Assembly: GCA_002914805.1 (NCBI GenBank)
Contig: JXTB01000157.1
Span: 633,663 to 697,662, forward strand
Source of the DNA: Parasponia andersonii
Lineage: Eukaryota > Streptophyta > Magnoliopsida > Rosales > Cannabaceae
DNA length: 64,000 nt
Direction of reading: 5' to 3'
The notes below the pieces were generated by a model. That model was given only the letters and a program-made list of their open reading frames with translations, had not been told where the DNA came from and did not search any database. How positions within the stretch are numbered: position 1 is the stretch's first letter; every line of letters starts with the position of its first letter. A program made the position numbers and the translations under genes. This document shows positions 35,451-48,700 of this stretch, in pieces.

Positions 35451-38339
35451 TTCGTTTTTCGAAATTTATTTTTCAGAATTTCTAGCAATATATGTGCTTT
35501 TTTAATCAAAGTATGACCTTCTCCGGATGAATAATATGTGACTATCTGAAAAGGAAACTAGATCATTCTTCTCCAAATGGGTAATCTGTGAGAAAAAGAA
35601 ACAAGCTTTTGGATAGAGAACAAGTAATCCATTTATTAGTTATTTCCTAATTTTGTATTATTATCCAGAATTATATTTTCTGATTATGTGCTTTCACGTT
35701 ATCACAATTGAGAAATAATAAGTCACCCTCACCTATATAAAAGAGGCTCAGTCTCATTACTAATCACGACACAATCACTTCACTATGCACTCTCTATAAA
35801 ATAAAGAAATAAAATGATTAGAGATTAGATGCCGCGGTGTGCCACCCCATGAGATTGGCACCATATGTTCATACAACTATTGACTTTAAGTATTTTGATG
35901 ACATAGGACTCCTTATTCATGCGAGACTTAACCTAGATGCCTCCCATATGTATTTTCTTATAACCATGGCCTTCTATCTTAGATAGGGGAGTCTTACACA
36001 CCTAGGAGCCACCAATTAATATCTTAATTTTAGAGAGAGGAGGAAAAGAGCTCGGGAGCCGCCACAGCTCCCATATTCGTTCTTTTTTTTTTCTTTTTGG
36101 TTTTTATTTGTTTTCATTACTCTAGCATGATGTTCTTATTATTCATTCTAGAATAGGACTTAGATTAGATTAAAGGTGATTTTAAAACCCTAAACATGAT
36201 TGTTCTTTAGTTTTCTAGATTTTATGCAATTAGTTATTGATTCAAAGTTGTTTGTATTCTTCTATATCTATGGATTTATAAATTACATCTTATTTGTTTA
36301 GGATAACTACTTGATAATCATAATAGAATTCTAATTCTAGGATTAGGTATTGGCATTTGTTGTATCAATCAATAGATAGTAAAATTATAGTTAGTTTGAA
36401 CATTTGATGAGTTAATTATAGTGAATAACATAGCGTAGGTCAAATTTTAAGTTTGTGAGATTATAATCTAGATCAATCTAAGATCTTTCTTAACTAAATA
36501 CTTTTGTTAATTAATCTAGAGTATTTACTTAGGTTATCTAATAGAAAGAAGTTGTCTATGGCATTCATTTTGTTAGTATATGATCTAAGGAAAAATAGGA
36601 ATAATTGCACATTTGTAAACTGTCTATGGTTGATAACTTTATTAAATAACTATTAAAATCTCATAATTAATTAGTATCATTGTTTAATGGTAATGAATGA
36701 ACTTTTAACCTATTTACTTTATTATTTATTTTCTATTTTGTTTTCAGTTTTATAATAAATTCCCTTTCACCTTAGGTTTAGTAGTAACTTAGTTAGATCA
36801 ATTCCTCGTGAGATGGATCTTTACTTGTCAATATACTAGGTAATTATTAGGATTGTCCTAAGTTTTGCTAGATAGAGATAGGAAGAAAAATTCGTTTAGT
36901 AGTTTAATGACACACTATCTCCAAATTTCAAATTTCTATAAATTTTTACCTTTTATATACAAATTGAACGATTTATGCTAAATATTTTAAGTCATTTTCA
37001 TTATAATTTTTGAGTTAGTTAGTAAAAATAAGCTATCCTCAATTCAGATTATGTGTTTATTGAGAAATTTATTGAAAAAGGTACAAATTTGTAGAGATTT
37101 GAAACGTGAAAATATAATTTTACACATGCCTAAAGATCATGTTAAATTTGTAGAAAGACTATACTTCAGTTTTTTTTTTCATTAGATAACCCTGATATTA
37201 AATTATGAGGAACTATACACGTATGGAGCCTACTAAGTCTCTCATGATGAAAATAAGAAGTCGCCCATAAACGTTTTCAAAACTAACATTCATTGCCATA
37301 TCATACATCTAAAATTACTTAACTATCATATTTCCTAATAAATCCTGAAATATTATTCTTCAACACACTTCAAATTATTTAAACCAATACCACCACCTAT
37401 CACTAGTATCCTGCCATTATCTTCGGTCTTGATCCTGATCCCAGCGGTGCCTCTGCTCGATTAGGGTAGAAAAATTTCGATCATAGTCGAACTTATACTG
37501 TTGTCTCTCTTAGTTGCTCCGATCAATTTTTGACCCCAGTCAGACTACTTGACCTCATTCAAAAATTTTCGACTTGTGTCAAGCAACCATTCAATTGTAG
37601 TCGAACATAGTCAGCCACAATCCCTACACTATCTCTTTCATTTTTGAATTTTTTGACAAAGTCGAAAATTTTCGAGTTGGTCAAGGTATGGATAAATAGT
37701 TTATAGATTGTCCCTATTTTCAGCACATGTTTTAAAAGAGAGTCAAATTTGATAATGTGAGGCATTTCAAGAAGTTTTACTTAAGGGAGTTTCAGGTTAG
37801 GTTTTTTTTTTTGTTTTTGTGTTTTTTTTTTTAATGTGTACGGATTTATTTTCAGGTTTATAGCACAAATGGTTCCTGAACTATCCACATTATAGTAATT
37901 TGGTCCTCAAAGTTTCAATTGTGGTAACCATCGAATTTTCTGATTTGCAGCAATTTGATCTGTAAACTCTCAAAATTATAACTTGTTATTAAATTTATAA
38001 CAAAAACACATGTGAGTAACATGTTATAGTATCTGAAAATTTTACAAAAAAAAAAATTGTAGTATCTGAAAATATATTTAAATGAATATAAAATAAACAA
38101 AAGGATTTGAAAAGAATGTAAGATGAATTATTTGCACTTTTTTGAGTTCTTGGTGCAGCAAATTTAGAGAAACTCTTTTTTGGTAGTTACTCATTTTTAT
38201 ATTTAAAATTCCTAAGTTATATCTCAAATATATTTTTAGATGTCACTGCGTACTTCTCATGTGTGCTTTTGGTCAAAAATTTAAGAGTAGATTGCAATTG
38301 AAACAATTAAAGGACTAAGTTATTATTTTTTTTTTTTCT
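35451..38339. other. Noncoding DNA, no gene recognised
   Basis: AT-rich. The stretch about 37855-38335 begins with TGGTTCCTGAACTATCC and TTGGTCCTCAAAGTTTC, a pattern common in nonautonomous plant repeats, but no ends could be fixed. Short frames such as 37559-37765 are unsupported. Confidence 0.4.
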
Positions 38340-38583
38340 ATGAAACTCAAAGAACTGACGTGAGCTCGAAGTGGTGGATCGTGTGGTTTAATTCGATTCA
38401 AAGTGAAAGAATTTTATCAGGGCTTAACATGCTACAAATCTTGTTGAAAGAAAGGTGCCTTTGGAATGTGGGACATAAGTAGTGCATGGCTATTGTCAGT
38501 TTGTGCTGTAAGGTGTTGGGTTAAGTCCCGCAACGAGTGCAACCCTCATGTTTATGTTGAGTTTGAAACCCTAAGTAGTCTTC
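38340..38583 (+). pseudogene. Chloroplast 16S rRNA gene fragment (NUPT)
   Basis: Matches the 3' half of plastid/bacterial 16S rRNA, about E. coli positions 905-1140. Shared blocks are TGTGGTTTAATTCGAT, CAGGGCTTAACATGC, GGTGTTGGGTTAAGTCCCGC and AACGAGTGCAACCCTCAT. The CTTGAAAGAAAGGTGCCTT block fits plastid and not plant mitochondrial rRNA. Many differences from the plastid gene are C-to-T or G-to-A, and there are small deletions, so it is an old nuclear insertion of plastid DNA and not a working gene. Confidence 0.85.
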
Positions 38584-38662
38584 TTTAAATTTTTTTTTAA
38601 ACAAAAAAAAAAAAACCCTCATGGTGTATAAAGCCAAACAAAAAAGTTGGGTCCAAAATTAC

Positions 38663-38745
38663 ATTAGAGAAACAAAGACACTTAAAGACCCAGACAGAAA
38701 ATTGGCCCCAGAATTACATCAGAAAACAAAGACACTTAAAGACAG
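38663..38745. repeat. Two-copy repeat of about 50 bp
   Basis: The block AACAAAGACACTTAAAGAC with preceding ATTACAT occurs at about 38663-38692 and again about 50 bp later. Confidence 0.7.
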
Positions 38746-38896
38746 TCTCTACCCAAAAGAACAACCAAAACCCAACCCAACCCCAGTAGATGTGTGATCT
38801 GTGATCTTAGTTTAAGGGAAAATCATCATCCACATAAAAAAACAAGCCAAACTCATAAAACCACCACACAAAAACAATACGAAAAAACAAAGAACA

Positions 38897-39223
38897 TCAC
38901 TGAGGAAAAGATGGGGAAACCCAATGTTTGACAGTAGCCAACAAGCAAAAAGAAGACCTTATCACTGGTAGCATTGCACCATAGAAGCTCGAAAGAAAAC
39001 TAGTAGTGCCATCCAGAATCTCCTGAGTGGATAAAGCTCTGTTCTCAAAGATTAGGAGATTTCTAGCCCACCATACATGCCAGGCAATGCAACAAAAGAT
39101 CTCCAGTTCATCCAAGGAAAGGGCTATAACAGTATAGATACACATGGTAGCAAATGGAATTCCATGAAATTCCATAGTTGGCTCGGTGGATGGTCCAAGT
39201 AGCTTAGATGGTACATTGCTCAT
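38897..39223 (-). pseudogene. Possible LINE/RNase H-family fragment
   Basis: An open frame of 108 codons with LELFxxIAWxxWxARN-like text (LDELEIFCCIAWHVWWARN, LIFENRALSTQEILD). This resembles the linker before the RNase H domain in plant LINE-type reverse transcriptase proteins. Neither RT nor RNase H can be read beside it. Low to moderate support. Confidence 0.35.
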
Positions 39224-39750
39224 ATTTATTTCCTATTTGAGCCAAAGAATTCTTTACTACTCATAAACGTTTCCAAAGTACGAAGATTACAACACCATGT
39301 GAGCCTATTTTATTGATTTTTCTAGTGCGGAGGTCCAATACAGTGGCTTAGTGGCACTAGCACAATAATAAACTGAAGATGCTTTGACTCCAAAGAAAAA
39401 TTTTAAGGACATTCATATGCATGAAACCATATGCTAATATACACTCATTTACATCTTTAAGTTTGTATGTGTGAATCTCACAGCTTTAAGTATCACGCGT
39501 GCCCTTGGCATTATTCAAGCCTAAAACATAAGCGCTGAAATGAAATGGTGACTTTTCAGCAACATAGTTGGTACAATTTCTTTTATGCTTTTCATTTATA
39601 TATGAAGAATACGGCTTGATTCAATGACCTGATGCACAAAAGTATTGTCGCAAAAGATGGATTGTTCTTAGATAGAGATATGGAAAGGAAGCCTAGAAGA
39701 AGAGATATTCTTGATTTGAGGTGAGTTAAATAAATTCATGGAGTTAAATG

Positions 39751-40102
39751 TGTTGGAAATATAATATTTTTAAGGCTAGAAAGGCTAAGGAAGAAGCTAG
39801 AGAGAATTTTGGTGGAAGAGAAGAACTTGTATTACTACTTGAATTGTTTCTCTTTTGTTTGATGCAAAATGGGGAGAGGAGCACTCTATTTATACTACTC
39901 TATGGATGATTCTAGATACTTCATGTAACCTCCAACCACTTAATTAATTATACAATCTAGCAAATACAAGAATACTCTAGAAATTTGGATATTAAACTAT
40001 GGGCTATTAGACATACACACACTAAAATAAGCCCAACTCACAACACAAGCCCAAATAACTAAATTATGGCCCAATGGGTCACAAAAAAGTTTATTTCTAA
40101 CA
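39751..40102 (-). repeat. 3' LTR of the second copia element
   Basis: Plus-strand edges TGTTGGAAAT and TTTCTAACA. On the element's own strand it is preceded by the purine tract AAGAGGGGG at about 40103-40112. Confidence 0.9.
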
Positions 40103-40109
40103 CCCCCTC

Positions 40110-41273
40110 TTAAACTTGATTTGTGACTCTTAGTAAATTTCTTAACTTAAGAACATCTTCATGCTTGAGTGGTTTGGTGAAAATATCTGCCACTTGGTCT
40201 TGAATCTTCACATACTTCAGTTGTACATCCTTTCTTGCAACATATTCCCTTATATAATGGTAGCGGGTATCGATATACTTACTTCTATCATAGAAGACGG
40301 GATTCTTTGCTAAAGCAATTGCTGATTTATTGTCAATATAGATCTCAGTGGGTTCATTCTGCGGAATGCATAGTTTCTTCAACAAGTTTCTTAGCCAAAT
40401 CGCATGATAGACACATGATGTAGCTGCAACATGCTCTGCTTTACAACTTAAAAGTGTGACGATTGGTTGCTTCTTAGATATCTATGTGAAAGCAGCATCT
40501 CTCATAAAGAATATAAAACTACTTGTACTATTTCGAACATCTAAGTCTCCACTCCAATTACTGTCATTATAACCCACAAGATTATAGTTATTAGATAATG
40601 GATATCGTAAGCCAAAGTTAGTTGTACCTTTAGTATATCTAAGGATTCTTTTGGTAACTTTCAAGTGAGTGATTGTTGGAGATTCCATGTAATGACTGAC
40701 CAGGCCCACAGCATAGAGAATGTCAGGTCTTGTCCAAGTCTGGTAGCGCAAACTTCCAACTAAGCTCTTATAGAGTGTTGGATCCACTTTTTCTCCTTCA
40801 TCATGATTTGATAGCTTGACTCTATATTCGATCGGTGTATTGACAGCCTTGCAATCATTCATCTTGAACTTCTTGATGATCTCCTTAGCATAGCCTTCTT
40901 GTGAAATGAAAATTCCATCTTCTTCTTGCTTCACTTCTATACCAAGATAGTAACACATGAGACCGATGTCAGTCATCAGATCATTTATATAGAGGCACAC
41001 GATCAAGATATCTCTATCTTTTACTTTGATGTACAACGTATACTCATAAGGACATTTAATGAAGTTGTTATCTTATAAGTACTTTTTGATGCAACTATTC
41101 CATGCTCTTGGTGCTTACTTTAACTCATAAAGGACCTTCTTCAACTTTAGGACCTTATCTTCTCATCCTTAATCTCATACCCAGATGGTTGTTTTATATA
41201 GATATCCTCTTCAAGGACTCTATTTAAGAAAGCAGACTTGACATCCATTTGATGAATTTTCCATTTATTTTGA
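40110..41273 (-). pseudogene. Copia RT and RNase H remnant (second element)
   Basis: The frame 41036..40482 starts at the RT active-site box, which reads YINDLM where the family has YVDD. It continues MCYYLGIEVKQEEDGIF and LVGSLRYQTWTRPDILYAVG. About 20 family residues between the YVDD box and MTDIGLM are missing, so there is an internal deletion. RNase H (YIDNKSAIALAKNP, DIFTKPLKHEDVLKL) is at 40385..40110. Stops separate the parts. Inactive. Confidence 0.82.
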
Positions 41274-41536
41274 NNNNNNNNNNNNNNNNNNNNNNNNNNN
41301 NNNNNNNNNNNNNNNNNNNNNNNNNNNNNNNNNNNNNNNNNNNNNNNNNNNNNNNNNNNNNNNNNNNNNNNNNNNNNNNNNNNNNNNNNNNNNNNNNNNN
41401 NNNNNNNNNNNNNNNNNNNNNNNNNNNNNNNNNNNNNNNNNNNNNNNNNNNNNNNNNNNNNNNNNNNNNNNNNNNNNNNNNNNNNNNNNNNNNNNNNNNN
41501 NNNNNNNNNNNNNNNNNNNNNNNNNNNNNNNNNNNN
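41274..41536. other. Assembly gap inside the second copia element
   Basis: 263 N, in the part that should encode the start of reverse transcriptase. Confidence 0.95.
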
Positions 41537-43694
41537 CTAATAATAGTCTTGCCATTGCTTGGATTATAGAGCTTATAGCCTTTTGAGTTAGAGTCGTAGC
41601 CGATGAAGACAAACTTTTCACTTTTATCGTCAAGCTTAGTTCTCTTTTCATCAGACACGTGAGCATAAGCTATGCTTCTAAACACTTTTACGTGAAAGAT
41701 TCCAGGCTTTCTTCCGCTCTAAGCTTCTTGTTGGAGAGCGATTTGACAGGTAAATTATACAAGCTATAGCTTCAGCCCAAAACTCCTTGGGCATTCCTTT
41801 TCTCTTGAGCATGCTTCTAGCCATGTCTAAGATTGTTCTATTCTTCCTTTCTGCGACACCATTCTGTTAGGGAGATCTTGGTACTATTAAAGGATAGTAG
41901 ATGTCATTGTCTTCACAATACTTCTGAAACTCATGGGATGTGAATTCTCCTCCTCTATATCTCATTGCCTTGATACTTCGACCACTTTCCTTTTCAACAA
42001 GTTTGAACTTCTTAAATTTTTCAAACACTTATGATTTCTCCTTCAAGAAATACTCCCAGGTCTTTCTTGAAAAATCATCGATAAAGAGGAGAAAGTAGTT
42101 ACTCTTACTGAGAGAGCTTGGTCTTATTAGACCACACACGTCGGTATATATGAGCTCAAGTGGTTTATGGGCTCGAGAACTCGATTCTCTTAGAAAGCTT
42201 CTTCTGAATTGCATTTCCAATAAGCATCCTTCACATAATTGGTCTGGTTGACTGATAAAGGGTAGACCTCAAACCATCTTCTTCTTTGCTAGTAATTCTA
42301 GACCGCTAAAATTGAGATGCCCAAACCTTAGGTGCCAAAACCATGATGAATCTTTGTAGCAAGCCTTTAGATATTTTGCTATGTCATTTTGAATGTGTAA
42401 TAGGAACATTCTAATTTTTGTCATTGGCACTTTAGTGATTAAATTGTTTCTATTGTCTCTTAAAGAAAGACAATTTTTTTTTTCATGCGAATATCATAGC
42501 CTTTCTCTAAGAGGTGGCCAAGACTCAAGATATTACTCTTCATGTTAGGCACGTAGTAAACGTTTGGAATAAACTGATGTTCTCCATTTCTCAAGCGTAT
42601 GAGAATTTTACTTTTGCCCTTTATTGCTGCCTTGGAATCATCTCCAAATAAAACATTCCCAGTCACCGACTCGTCAAGCTCTATGAATATATCTCTTCTT
42701 CCACATGTATTATTGCTTGCTCCACTGTCAAGATACCATATATTTTCTTGGTACCTATTGGTCTCCTTGCATGCAGACAACAACATATCTTCTTCTTGTC
42801 TTTTATCTTCGGCATAGTTGGCTCTTTCTTGTACCTTCTTTGGAGCTCTACATTCGGAAGCATAATGACCATATCTCTGACAGTTGTGACACTTGATTTG
42901 AGACTTGTCATGCCAACGCCGTGGGTTACCTCTTCCATGACCTCTTGTCAAATTTTCTAATCTATCTTCATTTTTATAATTGTTGTTGAAGCATTCTCTT
43001 CCTCTTCTTCCACGTTCGCGACCTCTTCCTTGGCCACGACCTCTTCTACGTCCTCTTTTATTGCCAGAATCTTCTTTTTTCTCTTGGAGTTGAGCTTTAA
43101 GGAGCTGCTAATTGAAATTTTGCATCTTCTTTTTCTTTTCTTCGTGGGCTTATAAGGAACCCAAGAGTTGTTCTATCATCATGGCTCCTAAGTCTTTAGT
43201 TTCTTCAATGACAGTAACAATATTCTAGAATTTTGGATCTAACAATCGAAGAATCTTTTCCATGATCGTAACATTTTCTAAGTTCTCACCATTTCTCTTC
43301 ATTTGATTGGAAATGGTTAGAACTTTAGAAAAGTAGTCAAAAACTAACTCATTCTCTGTCATGTGTAATAAATCAAACTCTCCCTTGTATGAAATTTGGA
43401 GTTTCTCCAATGCTTCCTTAGCAGAGGTTGCACTTAAGATTTTCTTAAACCCGTCGTCATCTAAGGCCTAGTAGATGAGGAAGAAAGCTTTTTTGTCTTT
43501 CTTTCTTGAATCTTTTAAACTATTCTTTTGTGTTGAAGATAGTGTTGTCTCATCTCTTGGCTCTTTGTAGCCTTTCTCTACTCTTCTCAAACATCATATT
43601 CTCTAAGGAGGACTTTCATTTTGATAGTCCAATTATCAAAGTTACTGCCTTGAAGTGGTGGAACTTGAAGAGATGCAAAACTGTCGGTAGTCAT
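41537..43694 (-). pseudogene. Copia gag, protease and integrase remnant (second element)
   Basis: Begins MTTDSFASLQVPPLQGSNFD at 43694. Gag carries WTIKMKVLL and EKLQISYKGEFDLLHMTENE, then the zinc knuckle CHNCQRYGHYASEC near 42890. The protease motif is YLDSGASNNTCG near 42720. Integrase includes WHLRFGHLNFSGLELL, LLFIDDFSRKTWEYFL and QNGVAERKNRT. Several in-frame stops interrupt it, for example after DPKF near 43225 and after KKIVFL near 42460. Inactive. Confidence 0.82.
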
Positions 43695-44189
43695 AACTCT
43701 TAACAGAGTGAGCTTTTGGAAATTTTGACTACACAGATAGATCCGGAATATTGAAAAACCTTAAGATTGACTTGTATTTTGACTTGATCAAAGTCAACGG
43801 TCAACGTCGGTCAATAGGTTGGTTAATGGCTCAGCCAACGGCTCCGATAGCTTAGTCAACAGTGCGGTCAAACAGCTCTTGTGACTTGGTCAACGGCTCT
43901 GACGGCTCAGTCAAACGGTTCTAACTCGGCTCAACTTAATGAGTTGACTCAGTTTGTGGCAGCAAACATCCGACAACTCGTTCGGACTCTGATTAGGCTG
44001 ATTTTCATGGCAGCGTGTTCGTCTCGTCGAGCTCTTCGATTTGATATTTAATAGTAGTATATTTGGAACAAATGGCTAATACTCTCAATCTCAAGAATTC
44101 TTTTCTGAAATGGAAGATCAGTTAAAGCTGCAACTACATAACATACTTAGAATTTCAAGAGAACTCATAACCTCGCTCTGATATCACTT
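43695..44189 (-). other. Leader and primer-binding site of the second copia element
   Basis: Noncoding, with repeated GTCAACGG-type words near 43780-43940. At 44171-44186 the element strand reads TGATATCAGAGCGAGG, one base away from the usual TGGTATCAGAGC primer-binding site. Confidence 0.7.
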
Positions 44190-44541
44190 TTTTGGAAATA
44201 TGAGATTTTTAAGACTAAAAAGGCTAAGAAAGAAACTAGAGAGAATTTTGGTGGAAGAGAAGAAATTGTATTACTACTTGAATTGTTTCTCTTTTGCTTG
44301 ATACAAAATGGGGGAATGATCACTCTATTTATACTACTCCATTGATGATTCTAGATACTCCATGTAACCTCCAACCACCTAATTAATTATACAATCTAGC
44401 AAATACAAGAATACTCTAGAAACTTGGATATTAAACTATGAACTATTAGACATACACATACCAAAATAAGCTCAACTCACAACACAAACCCAAATAACTA
44501 AACTATGGCCCAATGGGTCACAAAAAAGTTTATTTCTAACA
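44190..44541 (-). repeat. 5' LTR of the second copia element
   Basis: Same length as the other LTR. Its outer edge keeps TAACA; the inner edge has changed (TTTTGG in place of TGTTGG). Confidence 0.9.
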
Positions 44542-44546
44542 AAATG

Positions 44547-45091
44547 TTGTAAAAATAAAAAGTTAAGGACAAATTTGTCAAGACGAATAAAGATTGGGGT
44601 ACCAGTCATGAAGTAAGTTTCTAGTCAGCATCTTTTTTTTAATGTTAGGCCGCCAAAGAGAGAGGGGGGCGTGATTGGGTTGGTCGCGTACCAATCTACC
44701 AAAGAGTAATTAGTAACATGTGGGAGACTAATGATGCAAATAAGCCTTCAATAACCATCCCCTTCTGATCTAATCAGATATACTGCATGGAAAAGCAAAG
44801 TAAGAGAACTCTGTAAAACTATCGACAAAACATCATAATTCAACTTCAGATCACTAAAGGAACTCTTCTGTTCATTAGAATTATATAGCAATTGTACGAG
44901 CCATATCAAAGGCACCTTTACATTATTTTAATACGTAATCTGTACGAGTGAATGCATTAACCCAGTGAGTCCAGGCAAAACTAGGCAAGGTAATACTCTC
45001 TAACTTTTTCCAAGTGTCATCAACAAATCAATTCAAATTGGGTTAATACAATTTTGGTATGTCATATGTAAGGAGGGACGTGTTAACCCAA
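44547..45091. other. Noncoding DNA
   Basis: No frame of interest; lies beyond the 3' end of the TOPLESS-like pseudogene. Confidence 0.45.
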
Positions 45092-45793
45092 TCAAGTCCA
45101 ACCATGTTTACCTATATACCTTTTTCCATGTGTTATGAACAAATTGGTTGTGATCTGATGTTCCATTACTCTGATACTTGGGAAAACTTCCACAACTCGA
45201 ACGCTTGCATCATCGTAGCCGACTGCAAACTGGTTAGCTTTTAACGGGTGAGCAGCAACAAGCAGCGGGTATATGCTGTCAAAAACAAAGAGGGTGATCA
45301 AGATATTAGAACATTAACAAGGAAAATATTAGTGTACCATAGATCAGGAGAAGCGCCTATCGCATGCAGTTTTTCAAGTGTGCTGGTATAAAATTGCACG
45401 AGTTCCATTTGAGAAGCACGAAATTATTTTCTCGCTATTGCAAGAAAAAGTCGCATATGTAATTCGGTGTTCTGAGGTAGACCACTGAGGAGAAAAAGAC
45501 ACATGCTTCAATATTGATCATTTATTCTAAAGGAGAAAATAAGTTGGGCATACAACCTTTAGTGGGAAGATATTTGATATTAAGTGTTCTGAATCTCAAA
45601 CATCTTATTTTGAAAAAAAAAAAAAAAAAAATTAAAATTAGTACATAAAAAAGAGAGATTTTATTTAAAAAAAATTAATTAATGATATATGTAATTGGCC
45701 TCAAACTGTGCACTCAACCATCTGGTCTGCTCAGTAAAGTAACGGTCCTTGAAACTTTCAGCAACTAGTTAAAGCTCACTAGTAGTAGGATTA

Positions 45794-48700
45794 CACTACA
45801 CTGTAAAAATATTTAGGGTGACATAATTTATTATTAAAATTTAATGTTTAAAAATAAAAAATATTATAAGAAAAATCATAATTTCATTAACTTCGTATAT
45901 CATTTATGAACAATGAAGGCGGCTTCTTGTTTTCTTACTTCCAACTGATGTGCCCTATTCGTAACATTTCTTTTAGACATTACTTGTATAAAAAATATTA
46001 ATTAAAATAAAATATTGTATTAGTTAATAATAATTAAATAATTTATAGCCACACACTAATCTGAAACTCTGGAAAATCAAAAAGGTCGCAAGAGCGCCCT
46101 CATGTCGCAATATCCATATCGTTAAGCACTATGAAACGTATCGTGGCCAAGTCAAAAGTATTTTTGTCGCTCTCAATGAGCCTAAAATGCTCATTAAGCT
46201 CAATGTTCCAGTTGCTGTATATATCTACTGTAGTCCAAAGGATACCATCCCTGACATTGGTTAAATCATCACTGTCTTCGTCAAGATCTTTGTATTCAAA
46301 AAATTCTTACAATTGCAAAAATTATTGTTATATTAAAAGTAAATACAAAATTCATAACATTTAATAAATATGACTTATTTATTACTTCGACAATAGGAAT
46401 AATCTTCCATTTCTATGTAGCTAGAACCGACTTCTAATTTTTATACCAAAGATCCACATTCTATCAGACAAGTACGCCAACCAAATAGGGGAAGTATTTT
46501 TGATAGTCATCGACTAGGCGCCAAGTATCTCCTATCTTGTTGAATTTGATAGGAAGAGGGTTCCTCCAATTTTCCCCAAACAACTGACGTAGGTTCATTA
46601 ACCTACTCTTTGATCTCATATTTCTCCTGATCAGTCCTTGGAAAATAAATAAGCATATTAGCAAGCAGGATCCACATATCCAAAGTAATGAAAAAGTAAA
46701 AAATTTAATACGTAACGAACAATACCTAATTCGTACTACTAAAGGACTCTGGTAGGATGCCATGGAGGATCGGTACCTTCATCACCACCGTGATGACTAG
46801 GTTCAACAATGGCCATGACTATGTACATGTATAATAGTGACAAATATATTATAATTAAAAAGTATAAAGGAATATTGAAATTAAATTCTAGAAGGGTATT
46901 TTGTTATTTTAGGGGTGTTTTCAGTATTTTCTGAATTAGAAATGTATTTTTGAGTATTATTGTGAAAATATATTACATTTAGTAATTAATTACTTGTAAA
47001 GATATTTTAGGTATAATTATATTTTGGTTAATATTGTGAAAGCAATGTCCACTTATGGGTGACTATAGGGTCATTATAGGTATTTTTTACTTATGGGTGA
47101 CTATAGGAACATTATAGGTATTTCATTATACTAGGGGCATTTTAGATATTTTCTATAATTAATAGAGTATTTTTTTTGATATTATTGTCAACGTAGGAGT
47201 ATTTTTAGAATTTGATTAATTATAGGGTATTTTGAGTATTTTATTACTTCTATGGATATTTTTTTTTACATATATACGAGTAATTTGAGTATTTTATTAG
47301 TTGTTGCAGCATTTTAGTAATTATAGAGGTATTATGGTTTTTTTTAATTAAAGTGTTAATTTTGGGTATTATTATGAATGTAGGGATATTTTTGGAATTT
47401 GATTTGATTAGTTGTGGGGCTATTTAGGGTATATTATTATTTTTAGGGATATTTTCAGTATTTATTTACATATACAGGTAATTTAGATATTTTATTAGTT
47501 GTAGCAGCATTTTAGTAACGACAAGAGCATTTTGGGCAGTTTGTTATGTTAGGGGCATTTTGGGAATTTTACAAATTAAATGGCCATTTTGTTAAATAAA
47601 GGGCATTTTGGATATTTTATATAAATAAATTATTTCTTATACAATTCACTTAATTCATAAACTTGATCATTAATTTCATTATTAATTTTTTCACTAATTA
47701 ATAATAATTTTTTTTATATATAATAATAATTTCTATAGGAATTAGTTTACAATTAAAATTATTATGTATATATCTAATATTAAAACTAATTTACTTAAAT
47801 ACTTTGAACATAATTAAGAATAATTATAAACATAAAAAATATCATCTAAAAATTCCAAAACTATAAACATATACAATACATTTATCATAAAAAGTTTTAC
47901 TAAAATATTCATAATTATAAATATAACTTTTTCAATCCTAATTTCACAAACTAACAATATTAAAATTTTTCTACTTATTCTAACTTTTGCTAACTTTTAC
48001 TCCTAATATCATAAACTTTTTTCTCAAACTTTGTCAATTTAAATTTTCATCTAAAATTATTCATAATCAAATTTTCACAATATTCTACACAATTACAAAA
48101 TTAGTTTTCCACAATATACCACATAATAATTTTTTACATATACCAAAAATTACCATATATTTTTCACTAAATAACAAAAAATCTTATTCCGTAATCCTAA
48201 ATCAAAAACCAAAATTCATAAAAACTTCACAAACACCAAAATCCAATATTCCACATTCATCAAATCACAAATATCCAACAAAACATAAATTTCTAAAATA
48301 TTCATTATTTTACCAATATATCAAAAATCACAAATTTCATCAAAAGTTAGCAAACATAAACATACTAAGCTCTCTTATTTGTATAAATCCAATATAAATT
48401 ATCCAAATATATTATACAAACATAAAATACAAATAATTAAATAAAAATTAAAGTTTCAACTAAAAAATAATAAATATATAATAAAAACTAACATTTGAGA
48501 GGAGGAGAGGACGACGGAGGGAGGAGATGGCGGTGGCGAGAGGCGGCACCAGTGGATTAGGAGGAGGCGACAGCGGCCAAAGTTAGTGTGAGAGAGAGAG
48601 AGAGAGAGAGACTGAGTGAGTGAGAGAATGTGTGAGAGAGAGAGAAAGTTAAGAAAAAAAAAACGAAATGAGAAAATGAAACGATGTTATAGATCTGAAA

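Larger units (their letters stand above)
38584..39750. other. Mostly noncoding DNA around the LINE-like fragment
   Basis: Apart from the repeat and the fragment listed, no gene or domain was recognised between the plastid-derived piece and the second copia element. Confidence 0.4.
39751..44541 (-). mobile_element. Complete but inactive copia element with target-site duplication
   Basis: Two LTRs of equal length (352 bp) at 39751-40102 and 44190-44541, in minus orientation. The 5-bp direct repeat AAATG flanks it exactly (39746-39750 and 44542-44546). The primer-binding site is near 44171-44186, the polypurine tract next to 40103, and gag-pol lies in between. The LTRs are roughly 92 % identical by eye, so the insertion is fairly old. 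Confidence 0.93.

Noticed and set aside
38340-38583. Functional rRNA gene
   Set aside because: Only about 245 bp of a 1.5 kb gene, with many substitutions and deletions; kept as plastid-derived fragment only.
43780-43940. Possible CRISPR-like or satellite array (repeated GTCAACGG words)
   Set aside because: Spacing is irregular and units are short; it is low-complexity leader DNA of a copia element in a plant genome.
45059-45244. 61-codon plus-strand frame
   Set aside because: Antisense of a TOPLESS-like exon.
47987-48397. 136-codon plus-strand frame
   Set aside because: AT-rich, Asn/Lys/Phe/Ile-only composition inside the CACTA-like element; no domain and probably chance.
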